Translations under genes and position numbers: made by a program
The notes under the pieces: model-generated
The model's database searches: none
What the model saw: the letters and a program-made list of their open reading frames with translations, nothing else
What the model was told of the DNA's origin: nothing
In this document: positions 1 to 11,149 of the stretch, one piece after another
How the letters are laid out: each line of letters opens with the position of its first letter
Numbering within the stretch: position 1 is the first letter of the stretch
From: Meconema thalassinum
Taxonomy: Eukaryota; Arthropoda; Insecta; Orthoptera; Tettigoniidae
NCBI GenBank assembly: GCA_946902985.2
Contig: OX336389.2
Span: 1,015,591,441 to 1,015,655,440 of the forward strand
Reading direction: 5' to 3'
DNA length: 64,000 nt

Positions 1-415
1 AGTCGATTTCCGTTTCCACAATTCGCCTTTTCTAGACCTTGCGACCCAAGATTGCGTCATGCTCCTCGACAAGATTCAGCGTGTACTTGAAATCCCAGTG
101 AGTCATCTCTCTCAAATACCCTAACTGACAAAAACTCCGTAAAATTCCGTAATCAGATAATTTTCTATGATATCGTCGTTCGTAATAATTTGCTTGATAG
201 CGTTTTCTAAGACATAGAAAACCTATCTGAATGCTAATAATTTTTATAAAATGCTCCGAAAATACCTTAATAATAATTATAATAAATTAATAATAATAAT
301 AATAAATTAACATGAAAAATTATCTTGGCTGAACAATTTGCCGCGTAAATAAATATAGAATGGCTTCCTACTGACTTATGCCAGTTGCATAAAACCCCAC
401 GAAAAATACGTTACA
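1..415 (-). mobile_element. Old LTR fragment of the second gypsy family
   Basis: Read on the minus strand, this stretch begins with TGTAACGT at its right edge. It follows the first roughly 400 bases of the LTRs found at 27877 and 38065, including the TTATTA-rich part and the segment with the GACGCAATC motif. Many substitutions separate it from those LTRs, so it is a clearly older copy. It is cut by the window edge, so it may be a solo LTR or the end of a full element. Confidence 0.8.
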
Positions 416-711
416 ACTGGAGGGCTCTTATGAAACCACAAGCAGTGACAATGTACTATAAGAGATAACTTTCTCTTTTCAAAAAATTGCCTGCCTGGTG
501 GATCCAAGTAGATAGTCTATGTTTCCGAAGATTTTATACTCCAATTCAACTGAATCAATATGAATTCAAATTTCAAAGAAACTCAAACTGTCAAGCCCAA
601 TTCTACACTGGAGCAGAATGCTGGCAAGTTGATTGAAATAACAGAACTATTTATGTGTGGGTGTATGTATTTAAGTATTTCTATCTGGGAAGATGAGTCT
701 GTATGTAGCAA

Positions 712-870
712 ATGGGTTTTACAGCCAGACGAGTTAGTGAGAGATGAAATGAATGAAGATGAATGATAATGGGCAAGAAGTTGGAAGGAATTAGAAGAAT
801 TAGCCTGCAGTTGAAACTGATAAACCACAGAAATCCATTCAACAGCTGACAGGACGGGTTTAAACCCACT
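712..870 (-). repeat. Decayed SINE tail
   Basis: It contains the run GGGCAAGAAGTTGGAAGGAA followed by a degenerate GTTGAAA...ACCACAGAAA...CCATT block. The same order is seen in reverse in the well-preserved tRNA-derived SINE at 39768-40089 and again near 10200. The tRNA-like head is not recognisable. The ORFs that cross it are shadows. Confidence 0.45.
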
Positions 871-944
871 CGTTTCTGAAGTCCAGATGTAGCTTGGAAC
901 TTTCATGCACACAGCTACACTGGTTGGTTCTATGCAGAATTATA

Positions 945-1440
945 TACAGGGTGGCTATAAGTCACATTACCCCTATAATATTTTATGATTAATTGCAGTA
1001 TCCTATAATTTTCTAACAATGAAGAAAGTTATTGTGATTGTTGTGGTCAATTTGAAAGTGTTGTTATTAACAAACGAGAACATTGTCCATGGTAGTCAAC
1101 ACAGATGCCTTCTGTCATGTCTGTTTGGTTGCCACAGTATGGATTCAAGAAGCCCCTTTTCTGGCATGATGGTGACAGACGTTATGATTTGGTTTGTGAC
1201 ACGGTTTGGAGTTGCATCGCCCCCAAAAATGACACTATTACAGTGGTGAAAACATGCATTTGAATCAGGGAGCGTGAAATATTGGGAACTAAGTATAGGA
1301 CTCATTACAAGAATGGAAACTGCAGGTATCTGCGAATATGTTACCAACAAAATCCACACGGAAATACTCTGCTGAACTTGGCATAGCCTACCATACATAA
1401 CAATGCAATGCCTTATTTCGACCACTGTGGGTTAATGATA
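945..1440 (+). pseudogene. Degraded mariner/IS630-type transposon N-terminal fragment
   Basis: It starts with a CAGGGTGGCTATAAGTCA-like terminal sequence, followed by a broken reading frame. Conceptual translation gives a WF.TRFG..PPK segment and then a GSVK segment. This resembles the helix-turn-helix region of mariner-like transposases that precede the GRPR motif. Stops and frameshifts are frequent and the catalytic domain is absent. The right side runs into LINE sequence. The family call rests on a short pattern and could be wrong. Confidence 0.4.
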
Positions 1441-1449
1441 AAGAATTGT

Positions 1450-1746
1450 AGAGTATTCCGAAGCTTTTTTTATGAAACAGACCACAAACTCATCTGCTGT
1501 GAATTAAGGCCTAAAGTGCAGAAAGTGAGTGCGGTTTGCAGAAGGATTAGGGTTGAAAATCCTCAGGATAAGGAATTTAGGTAGAAATACATGGAAATGA
1601 CTCATGAGGAATCCCAAAGGGTACATGGTAAGGAATTATAGGACATTGCAATGGAGTGGTCAGGATACAGGGATTTGCGCTGTTTCCAATCTTTACACAC
1701 TATTGTCTTAGGACAGGAAACAGCGCAAATCCTGGAGGAATGATAT
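1450..1746 (+). pseudogene. LINE endonuclease C-terminus, left half of a split LINE
   Basis: From 1474 the frame reads ETDHKLICCELRPKV, the typical SDH-type end of an apurinic-endonuclease domain of a non-LTR retrotransposon. A basic linker with several stop codons follows. The continuation (linker and reverse transcriptase) resumes after the gypsy element at about 8291, on the same strand. The LINE was therefore present first and was split by the gypsy insertion, with ATAT duplicated at 1743-1746 and 8287-8290. It is dead through multiple stops. Confidence 0.7.
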
Positions 1747-2434
1747 TGTTACGGCTGTGAGTTTGTTTCATCGCTCGCCGCATGAGTCACAACTGCCCCA
1801 GGGCTGGGCTGGGCTGTGCTCTGCCTCAGTGTATTGCGTGCGCCTTATGCAACAGGACTACTGGACAAAGGGATGGTCCAGAATATTCGTGACCCAGCCA
1901 GCGATGGAAGCCTCGAGAAGCCGTGAATCCTGGATGGGTCTAGAAGCATTTATTGAGTCACCGGCCTGCTATATAAGAGCGACCTGTCAAGCAGTTTGTG
2001 TGTGTTTTACGAGCTAGTGCGAGCGTTTATCCTGAGCGACAGAAGTGTGGCGAAGTGCCGTGCGAGTTACGAAATCCAGTGACATGGTTTCCCAGCTTGT
2101 GTACAGCGAAGCAGCGTGTAGCAGGTTATCGTAAGTAACTGTAGTTTGTGTACGATAAGGAAGTGTTGCATGTAGTTCTGTCAAGGCCACCAGACTCATT
2201 AGGACGGATTAACTTCTGTGGTCTGTTGACAAGTGAAAGGGGGCAAGAGCGCTCCATAAGGAAGAGACTTGAGGAAACTGGAGTAAGGTTCTAATTGCTT
2301 GTATTTGCTGATGAGTAGTGTATCTTTCTGGCCGCAATAAAGTTAATTATTTCTTTAAAGGAACAATCTGCGTGGTGCTTCAACCCACCGTAATCCAGAT
2401 AACAAAAGTGCCACTAAGGGGGTGGCACGTAACA
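1747..2434 (+). repeat. 5' LTR of gypsy A
   Basis: The boundaries are set by comparison with the 3' copy and by the flanking ATAT duplication. It holds a tandem GGGCT stretch near 1800, a TATA element and an AATAAA signal at 2336-2341. Confidence 0.95.
1970..1977 (+). promoter_or_regulatory. Probable TATA box of gypsy A 5' LTR
   Basis: TATATAAG sits in the LTR about 360 bases before the AATAAA signal and is preserved in the 3' LTR at 7822-7829. Position and conservation fit a core promoter. No transcript evidence is available. Confidence 0.6.
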
Positions 2435-2436
2435 AC

Positions 2437-2454
2437 TGGTGTCAGAAGCCGGAT
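2437..2454 (+). other. Primer-binding site of gypsy A
   Basis: TGGTGTCAGAAGCCGGAT begins two bases after the LTR. It is complementary to a tRNA 3' end finishing in ACACCA. The TGTCAGAAG pattern is usual for a leucine-type tRNA, but the exact tRNA is an inference. Confidence 0.75.
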
Positions 2455-2539
2455 TACGAACTCAAGCACAAGCACAACACCTGACGGTCCTGGTTTCAAA
2501 ACCCGAGCAGGTCATTTTCTCTAATTTTCCTGTGAGTGC

Positions 2540-3961
2540 ATGCCCTTTACAAGACAAACAACTAAAATGGAGGCGCAATTGGCAGCATTGCTAGAAAAGT
2601 TAAGTGGCATGGAAACCAAAATGGAGGCCGGCCAGAAGAAGATGGAAGACGGCCAGAAGAAATTAGCCAAGGACCTGAAGGATGACCTGAAGAAGATGGA
2701 AGACGGCCAGAAGAAGATGGAGGACGGCCAGAAGAAGATGGAGGACGGCCAGAAATAGTTAGCCGAGGACCTAACTGCCAAACTAGAAGACGGCCAGAAG
2801 AAGATGGAAGACGGTCAAAATAAGCTAGTGGAGGACCTGAAGAGGATAGAGGACGGCCAGAAGAAGATGGAAGACGGTCAGAATAAGTTGACACAGGACC
2901 TGAAGAAATTAGAACTGGGTCTACGTGAGGAAGTCACGGCAGTGGAGAAGAAGTTCGACGCCTTACAAGTGGAAGTTGCCGAGCTGCGCCAACGCCCGCT
3001 GATGGGGGTGGAGGAGAAATTCAACGCCTTACAAAAGGAAGTTGCCGAGCTGCGCCAACGCCCACTGACGGGGGTGGAAGAGAAATTCAACGCTCTACAA
3101 ATGGAAGTTGCCGAGTTGCGCCAACGCCCGCCCACCGTTACACCGGGAATATCAGGAAAGGGACATAGCAGAGTGACGCCCCCAACCTTCGACGGAAAGG
3201 TCCCGTGGAGCACCTACTTTCGTCAGTTCGAGGCGGCCTGTTCCATAAATAACTGGAACAACAGAGAAAAGGCTACAGCTCTCATTGTAGCGCTGAGAGG
3301 TGACGCCCTTAACGTCCTTCAGGCCATCCCGACTGGATCCCAGAACTACGCTTCACTGATCGCCCATATGGAGTCCCGATATGGAGATAGCCATCTTCAG
3401 CAGGCCTACCAGATGCAGCTCCGGACCCGGGTACAGAAGAACGCGGAAACCCTGCAGGAGTTCGAGATGGACATCGCACGCCTCGTAAGGCTCGCCTATC
3501 CAACAGCGCCGGCCGACTTTCTGGAACAGATTGCGACGCAGACCTTCACCGACGGGCTACGGGACTCGGACACTCAACAGGCGCTGCGACTCGCGCACAA
3601 TAAGACCCTGGCAGATGCGCTGAGCCACGCACTTGAGTTCGGGACGGCAAAACAGGCATCTAGAATGCACGCGCGGGTGCATCAAGTGGACATCGACGAA
3701 CCAGCAAAAACCAACGAGACCAAGCCCCTGGCCGACGAATTGATGGAGGCGCTAAGCCGTTTCTTCGATAGTCGCGGCACTACCAGCAACGACACAGCCG
3801 GAAGACAACCGGAGAGGCGGCCCGGAAGAGGACTACCGACCTGCTGGGCCTGCGGTAAGAAAGGCCACTTGAGCAAGGACTGCGGTGATCGCCGCCGCCG
3901 AGGGTATCCGACGGGAAATCAGTCGTCTGAAAACCGCGCGGCCCAGGGAAAAGAGTATTAG
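2540..3961 (+). pseudogene. gag: gypsy A gag with coiled coil and one zinc knuckle
   Basis: This is the capsid/nucleocapsid precursor of the retroelement. The frame opens at MPFTRQTTK and runs to the stop before pol, about 474 codons. It is interrupted once by a TAG at 2756-2758. The first 90 residues are repeats of KKMEDGQ, a strongly predicted coiled coil. Three tandem copies of a 22-residue unit of the type EEKFNALQKEVAELRQRP follow. The middle part has the retrotransposon gag core (TYFRQFEAA, then LQEFEMDIARLVRLAYP). Near the C-terminus is a single CCHC knuckle, CWACGKKGHLSKDC. pol begins 20 bases downstream in another frame. The early stop makes this copy defective unless suppressed. Confidence 0.9.
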
Positions 3962-3981
3962 CCAGCCTTGGGGGGCAAAGG

Positions 3982-6900
3982 TTGGCTTGTGACAGTCGTC
4001 AAGCCCCGGCAGTCCAAGTGCGTGTGACGAAGTTACGGAGGGACAATAGCAGCCTGATGGTCGACGGAGTCGTCAACGGAGTGAGCTGGCCCATGCTGAT
4101 CGACACGGGAGCGTCGAGGACCATCGTCAATCCCACCGTGATCCCGAAGTGGAGAGTGCAACCCACACAAAGGAACCTCCAGCTAATAACCGCGACCGGA
4201 GAGACCACACCGGTACATGGCGAAGCATCACTGGAGCTCGTCATTGGTCGACGGGCGGTGAAGCATCCAGTGCTTGCGGCTGACGTATCAAACGAAGTGA
4301 TCATCGGACTGGACTTCCTGGACCAGAACACCATCATCTTGGACCTGAGTACCAACACTCTGCACTTCGGAAGGGAGGAACTTGCTTTGCAACCAGCACA
4401 CGAGGCCGTCACCGCACGACGAGTAAGGCTGAGAGAGGACGTCATCGTTCCCGCCAGGACGGAGGTCAGCACCGCCGTAATTGTCGACGGAACTGCTGAG
4501 GGATTGGCGGCTGTCATCGAGCCAAAATATGAGGGCATCCAGACAAAAGGATTGCTAGTTGCCAAGACCCTCATCAACACGACGTCTCGGCCGTACGTCC
4601 GCCTGTCCAACCTGAACGACTACGACATTACAGTTCACCGGGACACCAACCTAGGAGTCTGCGAGCCCGTTACCTGGATTGCCCGCATCACAGATACGAC
4701 GGACAGACACCTGCAGACGGACAACCGAAGAAGACGTGCACTGCCAGAAGAACTACAGAAGCTGTACCAAGGATCCCAGGACCATTTAGACGAGGAACAA
4801 TCACGCCAACTTCAGGACCTGCTACGCGAATTCCAGGACGTCTTCTCCGTGGGGAGCAAAGACTTCGGCAGGACAAGCTTGGTCCAGCACAGAATCGACG
4901 TTGGGGACAGCGCACCGATTAGGGCCCCATTCCGTGTCCCGCTCGCCAAGCAAGCCGAAGTCGACCGGATGGGAGAAGAAATGAAGGAGCAAGGGGTGAT
5001 CGAGCCATCACATAGTCCTTGGAGTTCTCCAGTCGTGCTTGTGAAGAAGAAGGACGGTTCCACCAGGTTCTGCGTGGACTACAGGCGGGTGAACGACGTC
5101 ACGAAGAAGGACAGCTACCCTTTACTCCGGATCGACGACACGCTGGACACCATATCAGGATCAAGATGGTTCTCCACCTTGGATTTCAAGAATGGCTACT
5201 GGCAGGTGGAGGTCCACCCTAAGGACCGCGAGAAAACGGCGTTCTCTGTGGGCAGCGGGCTCTGGCAGTTCACAGTCATGCCATTCGGTCTGTGCAACGC
5301 CCCTGCGACCTTCGAAAGGCTAATGGAGTCCATTCTGAGGGGACTACACTGGAAGACCTGCCTGGTCTACCTAGACGACGTCATCGTTCTGGGAAAAAGC
5401 TTCGAGGAGCACTACAGCAACCTGAAGGAGATCTTGATGAAGCTACGGGCTGCCCAGCTGAAGTTGAGCCCCAAGAAGTGTCAGCTCTTCCAGAAGCAGG
5501 TCCAGTATATTGGGCATATTGTCTCCGAGGAAGGGGTGCGCACCTTACCAGAAAAGACCGCAGCTGTGAGGGAGTGGCCAGTTCCGAAGGACAAGTCCCA
5601 ACTACGAAGCTTCCTGGGACTCTGCACTTATTACCGTCGCTTCGTGAGAGGATTCGCCGACATCGTCAAACCACTGCATCGACTGACTGAGAAGGACCAA
5701 CTCTTCACATGGACAGCAGAATGCCACAGTGCCTTCGAACAACTCAAGCAGGCTCTGTGCACCGCGCCTATTCTGGCCTACCCCAGACCTGGAACAAGGT
5801 TCATCGTCGATACCGATGTCAGCGACTTTGGTATAGGGGGAATCCTGTCGCAAATAGTGGACGGCGAGGAGAGAGTAGTGGCCTACTTCAGCAAAGCCTT
5901 GTCAAAGCCAGAGAGGAACTACTGCGTCACCAGGAAGGAACTGCTCGCCATCGTGAAGACCATCGAACACTTTCACAGGTACCTGTCCGGGCAAGAATTT
6001 CTCATCAGGACCGACCATGCATCCCTGCGGTGGCTCCTGAACTTCAAACAGCCCGAGGGTCAACTCGCGCGGTAGTTAGAGAGGATTCAACAGTACAACT
6101 TTGAGATCCAGCACAGGAAAGGCCAACTGCATTCTAATGCCGACGCCCTGTCACGAAGACCGTGCCCCGAAGACTGCACCTTCTGTACTAGAAGGGAGGA
6201 GAACACCGGGATACAGTGCCGACGGACTACTGTGGAACTTCAAGGGAGCTGGAGCCGCGAATCTTTCATGCGGGCACAAGCAGAAGATGATGACCTGGGA
6301 CTGATAGCCGAATGGAAGAGGGCCTGTGTCCCCAGACCCGGGTGGAACATTGTGAGTGACTGCAGCCCAAAGTTTAAGTCCTACTGGGCGCAGTGGGACT
6401 CGCTGGTTGTAAGGGATGGCCTCATCTGCCGTACCTGGGGGAGCACCGACGGGAAGACAACTCGGGAACAAGTCGTCGTTCCAAAGGCTATGACGGAGGA
6501 AGTCCTGAAGGAAGTTCATGGAGGATCATCTGGTGGGCACTTAGGCATAAAGAAGACCCTGGAGAAGCTGAGAGAGCGGTTCTACTGAATCGGGTGCCGA
6601 AAAGACGTGGAGAACCACTGCGCGAGTTGCCACGATTGCGCAGCCAGCAAGGGCCCAGGACGAAGACGACGGGGTCCACTGAAGACCTACAACGTGGGCG
6701 GCCCCCATGTAGAGAGTGGCCATCGATGTTGCTTGACCATTCCCGTTAAGCGAGGCAGGGAACCGCTACATATTGGTCGTCAGCGACTACTTCACCAAAT
6801 GGCCGGAGGCGTATGCGCTCCCTAACCAAGAAGTCGCGACGATCGCAGAGACCCTGGTGAAGGAATTCGTCAGCCGGTACGGAGTACCCCTGGAGCTGCA

Positions 6901-7515
6901 CTCCGACCAAGGGAGGAACTTCGAGTCGCAGGTGTTCCAGAACCTATGCCAGCTGCTGGGAATCCGGAAGACAAGGACAACGCCGCTACACCCTCAGTCC
7001 GACGGGATGTTAGAGGGATTCAATAGCACCATCCAGAACCATCTCCGAATAGTCGTCAGCGAGCACCAGAGGGATTGGGACAAACATCTTCCACTATTTC
7101 TCCTGGCCTACCGCGCCGCCGTGCATGAAGCCACCGGGTGCACACCAGCCCGGGCCATGTTTGGGAGGGAGCTCCGTCAACCTGTCGATCTTGCCTTCGG
7201 CCGACCTGGGAATGATCCGGTCCCGGTAAGCCAGTATTGTCAAGAACTGGTCGACCAACTGGAGGACGTGCACGCGTTCGCGAGGAGGAAACTGCGGATC
7301 GAGACCGAATGAAGACCCGATACGACCAACAGATGGATGCCGGCGGATTCCACGAGGACGAACTGGTCTGGCTCTTCAACCCATTACGGAAGAAAGGCCT
7401 GTCACCCAAACTGCAGAAGTCCTGGGAGGGCCCGTACCGAGTCGTGAAACGGATCAACGATGTCGTTTACAGGATCCAGCGGAGCCCGAGGGCGAAGATG
7501 AAGATCGTCTATTGA
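3982..7515 (+). pseudogene. pol: gypsy A pol: protease, RT, RNase H, integrase
   Basis: Domains in order are: aspartic protease (LIDTGASRTIV); reverse transcriptase with the catalytic YLDDVIV box near 5370; RNase H (VDTDVSDFGIGG, then TDHASLRWLL); an integrase zinc-binding region (GGHLGIKKT, CASCHDC); the integrase core with HSDQGRNFES and then EGFNST; and a C-terminal GPY-type module (KSWEGPYRVV). Stops replace likely Trp codons at 6073-6075 and 6586-6588. The frame changes between the zinc-binding part and the core near 6700-6770, and again near 7310. The order and motifs place it in Ty3/gypsy, Metaviridae-like elements. I saw no envelope gene. The breaks make this copy inactive on its own. 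Confidence 0.92.
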
Positions 7516-7580
7516 GATCGCCTGGCAGCCTACGGAGGGACACAGACGGACCAATGATTGATCGGGACGATCAGCTTTTT

Positions 7581-7593
7581 AGGAAGGGGGTGG
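7581..7593 (+). other. Polypurine tract of gypsy A
   Basis: AGGAAGGGGGTGG lies immediately upstream of the 3' LTR, where the plus-strand primer of reverse transcription is expected. Confidence 0.75.
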
Positions 7594-8286
7594 TGTTACG
7601 GCTGTGAGTTTGTTTCATCGCTCGCCACATGAGTCACAACTGCCCCAGGGCTGGGCTGGGCTGGGCTGTGCTCTGCCTCAGTGTATTGCGTGCGCCTTAT
7701 GCAACAGGACTACTGGACAAAGGGATGGTCCAGAATATTCGTGACCCAGCCAGCGATGGAAGCCTCGAGAAGCCATGTACCCTGGATGGGTCTAGAAGCA
7801 TTTATTGAGTCACCGGCCTGCTATATAAGAGCGACCTGTCAAGCAGTTTGTGTGTGTTTTACGAGCTAGTGCGAGCGTTTATCCTGAGCGACAGAAGTAT
7901 GGTGAAGTGCCGTGCGAGTTACGAAATCCAGTGACATGGTTTCCCAGCTTGTGTACAGCGAAGCAGCGTGTAGCAGGTTATCGTAAGTAACTGTAGTTTG
8001 CGTACGATAAGGAAGTGTTGCATGTAGTTCTGTCAAGGCCACCAGACTCATTAGGACGGATTAACTTCTGTGGTCTGTTGACAAGTGAAAGGGGGCAAGA
8101 GCACTCCATAAGGAAGAGACTTGAGGAAACTGGAGTAAGGTTCTAATTGCTTGTATTTGCTGATGAGTAGTGTATCTTTCTGGCTGCAATAAAGTTAATT
8201 ATTTCTTTAAAGGAACAATCTGTGTTGTGCTTCAACCCACCGTAATCCAGTTAACAAAAGTGCCACTAGGGGGGTGGCACGTAACA
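7594..8286 (+). repeat. 3' LTR of gypsy A
   Basis: It is nearly identical to the 5' LTR, with one extra GGGCT unit near 7650 and about a dozen substitutions. TATA at 7822-7829 and AATAAA at 8188-8193 are conserved. It is followed directly by the ATAT duplication. Confidence 0.95.
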
Positions 8287-8290
8287 ATAT

Positions 8291-9300
8291 AGTAAAGTCT
8301 GCTTGTAAAAGTAAAAAGAAGGCTTACAAAAATGGCTCCAAACAAGGAATCAGTCAGTCAGAGAGCTCTATGTAGTGGAAAGGAACAAAACCAAACAAAT
8401 AATAGTAGAGTCCAAAAGGAAATTATGGGAGGAATTTGGAGATAAATTATAAAAGCTAGGTCAAGTGCCAGGAGAACCTTTCTGAAGTGTTATAATCTTA
8501 GAAATGGAGGAAAAAGAGAAATGAGCAGCAGTGTTCTGGATAATTCAGGTAAACTCATTGTAGATACCAAGGAAGCACTGGGAAGATGGCAGGAATACTT
8601 CGAAAACTTGCTAAAAGTTAGTGGAGACTTATCTGGCAATGTAGCAGATTTTGAGATTAAGCAGGAAGAGGAGGAGGATGGAAACAGGATCATGGTTGAG
8701 GAAGTAGAGATGGTGGTAAATAAACTACAATATCACAAAGTGGCAGGGGTAGATGAAATTAGGCCAGAAATGGATAGTGGGAAAGCAGGGCTGATATGGC
8801 TGCGTAGGATATTCAAAAAGGCATGAGATTTAGTAAATGTACCCTCTGACTGGACAAAAGCAGTAATCGCACCAATTTATAAGTAAGGTAACAGAAAAGA
8901 TTGCAATAATTATAGAGGCATTTCTGTGATAAATGTTCCGGGCAAAGTGTACTCAGGCATTGTAGAAAGGAGAGTTCGATCATTGACCGAGAGTAAGTTG
9001 GATGAAAACCAGTGTGGCTTTAGACCACAACGAGGATGTCAAGATCAAATTTTTAGTATGTGCCAAGTTATTGAGAAATGCCACAAGAGGAATAGATAAT
9101 TGTGTTTGTGTTTTGTAGATCTAGAAAAAGCATACGATAGAGTACCCAAGGAGAAGATGCTGAGAATCCTAAGGAAATATGGTATCGAGGGAAGGCTGCT
9201 ACAGGCAATCAAAAGTATTTATGTTGATAATCAGGTGCAGTGAGATTTAATGGTGGATGAGTTCTTGGATCAAGGTTGTTACAGGAGTGAGGCAAGGCTA
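8291..9300 (+). pseudogene. LINE reverse transcriptase, right half of the split LINE
   Basis: A decayed RT frame is readable. It has a connector with VVNKLQYHKVAGVDEIRPEM, then CNNYRGISVINVPGKVYSGI, DENQCGFRPQRGCQDQIF, CFVDLEKAYDRVPKEKML and GRLLQAIKSIY. These are motifs 0 to 2a of non-LTR reverse transcriptases. Stops occur at several places and the frame is lost before the YADD box, so the catalytic core is truncated. It continues the endonuclease remnant upstream of the gypsy insertion. The exact clade is not determined from this part. Confidence 0.8.
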
Positions 9301-9587
9301 TAATTAAAGTACAGAAGATATAAAATGTACTTGTTTGCTGCTAGGAAACTAAAGATTCGCGTCAATTCGCGGAAAAAGTGTCTCTCTCTCCTTTGGATTT
9401 TCCTTGTGTACTTCTGACACACCATTTTCATCCGATGCTGCACATATTTTTACGGGCGTAACAAAGTGAGTGCTGCAGAGAAACGCATATATACGGGTTT
9501 AGCAAGGGCCGGTTGTCACCACACAACATATACATATATGGGTTTAGCATTGTGTGGGTTAAGGGATAAAATATTTCAATACTATAC

Positions 9588-9820
9588 CTGATGCATAGCC
9601 AGACCAAGACAGCTGAGAGAATGCTCTGCATTTTCTGATAAATCAACTTGAAAACTAGGCCAGGATGTGAAAAAATCTTCGTCACTGATCAGGCTCTTGA
9701 TATCGACCGAGAAGGCTCTGCGCTCCATTATATCTGTGGCCGAGTATAACTTGATACTCTTTCTAATGTAGCTCTCCATAGCCTTTACCCTGGCTACAGT
9801 GGTAGAAGCAGGTCGATAGG
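9588..9820 (-). CDS. MCM8: MCM8-type DNA helicase, internal exon (N-terminal domain)
   Basis: This is a host exon bounded by a pyrimidine-rich acceptor (TTTGCTTCCAG) and a CAG|GTATAG donor. The translation includes YIRKSIKLYSATDIMERRAF and ends in CLGLAMHQ. That is the N-terminal region of MCM8, where vertebrate proteins read ...GLAIHQVL at the same place. MCM8 with MCM9 forms a helicase that acts in homologous recombination and crosslink repair in the nucleus. The exon starts in the phase left open by the exon at 56573-56713 (G + CC), which carries the preceding PY.GWK.YF motif. The next downstream exon is not in the window, so that intron exceeds 9.5 kb. MCM8 is preferred over other MCMs because of the short, distinctive N-terminal match. 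Confidence 0.8.
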
Positions 9821-10139
9821 CTGGAAGCAAAGCACCACCACATTAACTTGGAACATTTTAAATTCATTTATCTTGGTCAAGATTTGCCAAGTACTTGGAA
9901 GGTTCATTTGTATGAACTACATTTGAGCGTCTAGCAATATAGCTTAGCAAGACTGGTTCTCTTCTTCCAGTGGACAGAGGTTAGATATACCTCTACCCTT
10001 AGTGCTTCAGACTGACAAAAATATGACTTTTAAAAAACATTTTCTACAAAAGGAATGAAATAATGAAGCCCACTGAGAGTAGAATGATAACATTTTCACG
10101 GGCTCACGGATGAGGTAGATACGTTTCTAAGTGGTGAAT
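9821..10139. other. Intron sequence without recognisable feature
   Basis: This follows the MCM8 acceptor on the genomic side. I see no ORF, repeat match or motif. Confidence 0.5.
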
Positions 10140-10345
10140 GGTTGCCCTTCTTGCTGCCAACGTCATAAGAGGAGTTAATTACAAATGAAATTGGGCAAGG
10201 AGTTGGAAGTAAGTCGCCATGGTCTATTATAAGGCATTTGCCTGGAGTTGAAAATGGAAGACCATGGAAAACCATTTCAATGGGAACATACTGAAACCCA
10301 AGAGACCCTTACAAAGACATAGGTGGTCACCCCCCACCTGTTTGG
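10140..10345 (-). repeat. Decayed SINE (same family as 39768-40089)
   Basis: GGGCAAGGAGTTGGAAG, GGCATTTGCCTGGAGTTGAAAATGG and ACCATGGAAAACCATTTC appear in the order of the reverse strand of the SINE at 39768. The tRNA-like part is lost. Confidence 0.6.
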
Positions 10346-10374
10346 GGGAGGGAATAAAGTATCTTATTCATTCA

Positions 10375-11137
10375 TTTTAACCTGTTTTGCCTTTCAGCGT
10401 CCAATCTAGTATGTGAGCCTCTGTTTGCGAACGAGTCGCCTCCATGATCCCCTATTAGCAGTTAGCAAAGTGGTCTCTTCTTCTATGCCTCTTAAACTGA
10501 AATAGTTAAACACTGAATCTAGCCAACACCTCCTAGGTCTACCTCTGCTTCTCTTACGGTAGTTCATTCACTTCCTTGGTGATATCTCCTCCCCCATTCA
10601 CATCACATGACCCCACCATCTGAGTTGGCTCATTCGAACAGCCTCGTCTAACGTATTCATTTCTAACTTAGCCCTTATCCCTTCATTGCCATTGCTCGCA
10701 TCCATTTGTCCCAGCAATCATTCGTGCTACCCTCATATCAGTTACCTCTAGGTTATGTGTCAGATAGGTCTATCCTGAACCACCCAGCTCTTATCCCATA
10801 CAACAACGTTGGTCTAAATACTCAGCGATGTAGGGAGAGTTTCGTCCCTACACCTATTTCTTTCATGCAGAAAACAGTAGATCGCAACTGTAAACTCACT
10901 GCATTGGCTTTTCTGCACCTCGATTCTCTTTCACTATAATCAACACAAGCACTTAAAATGGACCACTTGCTTGTATTTAGATACTCCAACCTGGCATTCT
11001 ATTTTCTTGCGCTTCTTCCCAACCGACATCACCTTTATTTTTGAAATGTGAATTTTTATACCATTTACCCTATATCTTTGTTCAAGTTCTAACATGTTAG
11101 CTTGTAAGCTATCAACAGAGTCTTGGTGAGCTGTCAT
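10375..11137 (-). pseudogene. LINE reverse transcriptase C-terminal remnant
   Basis: On the minus strand the segment starts with a thumb-like piece reading NGIKIHISKIKVMSVGKK, matching the GLKIN..KTKVM motif after the RT catalytic box. It continues as a much-broken frame toward 10400. The frame is interrupted by many stops. No 5' domains are present. Confidence 0.6.
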
Positions 11138-11149
11138 AGAGCCCTAAAC

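Larger units (their letters stand above)
1747..8286 (+). mobile_element. Ty3/gypsy LTR retrotransposon A, near full length
   Basis: It has LTRs of 688 and 693 bp starting TGTTACGG and ending GTAACA. The five-base difference is one extra GGGCT unit. ATAT is duplicated on both sides. Inside come a tRNA-type primer site, gag, pol in the order protease-RT-RNase H-integrase, and a polypurine tract. By eye the LTRs differ at about 2%, so insertion is fairly recent. Three in-frame stops (gag near 2756, pol near 6073 and 6586) and a frameshift before the integrase catalytic core mean this copy is not autonomous. It interrupts an older LINE. Confidence 0.95.

Noticed and set aside
2290..2345. Possible hammerhead core CTGATGAG in the gypsy A LTR
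   Set aside because: No GAAA partner or pairing stems occur within a workable distance.
3999..4610. 203-codon minus-strand ORF opposite the gypsy A protease
   Set aside because: It is a shadow of the GC-rich pol frame. The plus-strand frame has clear protease motifs.
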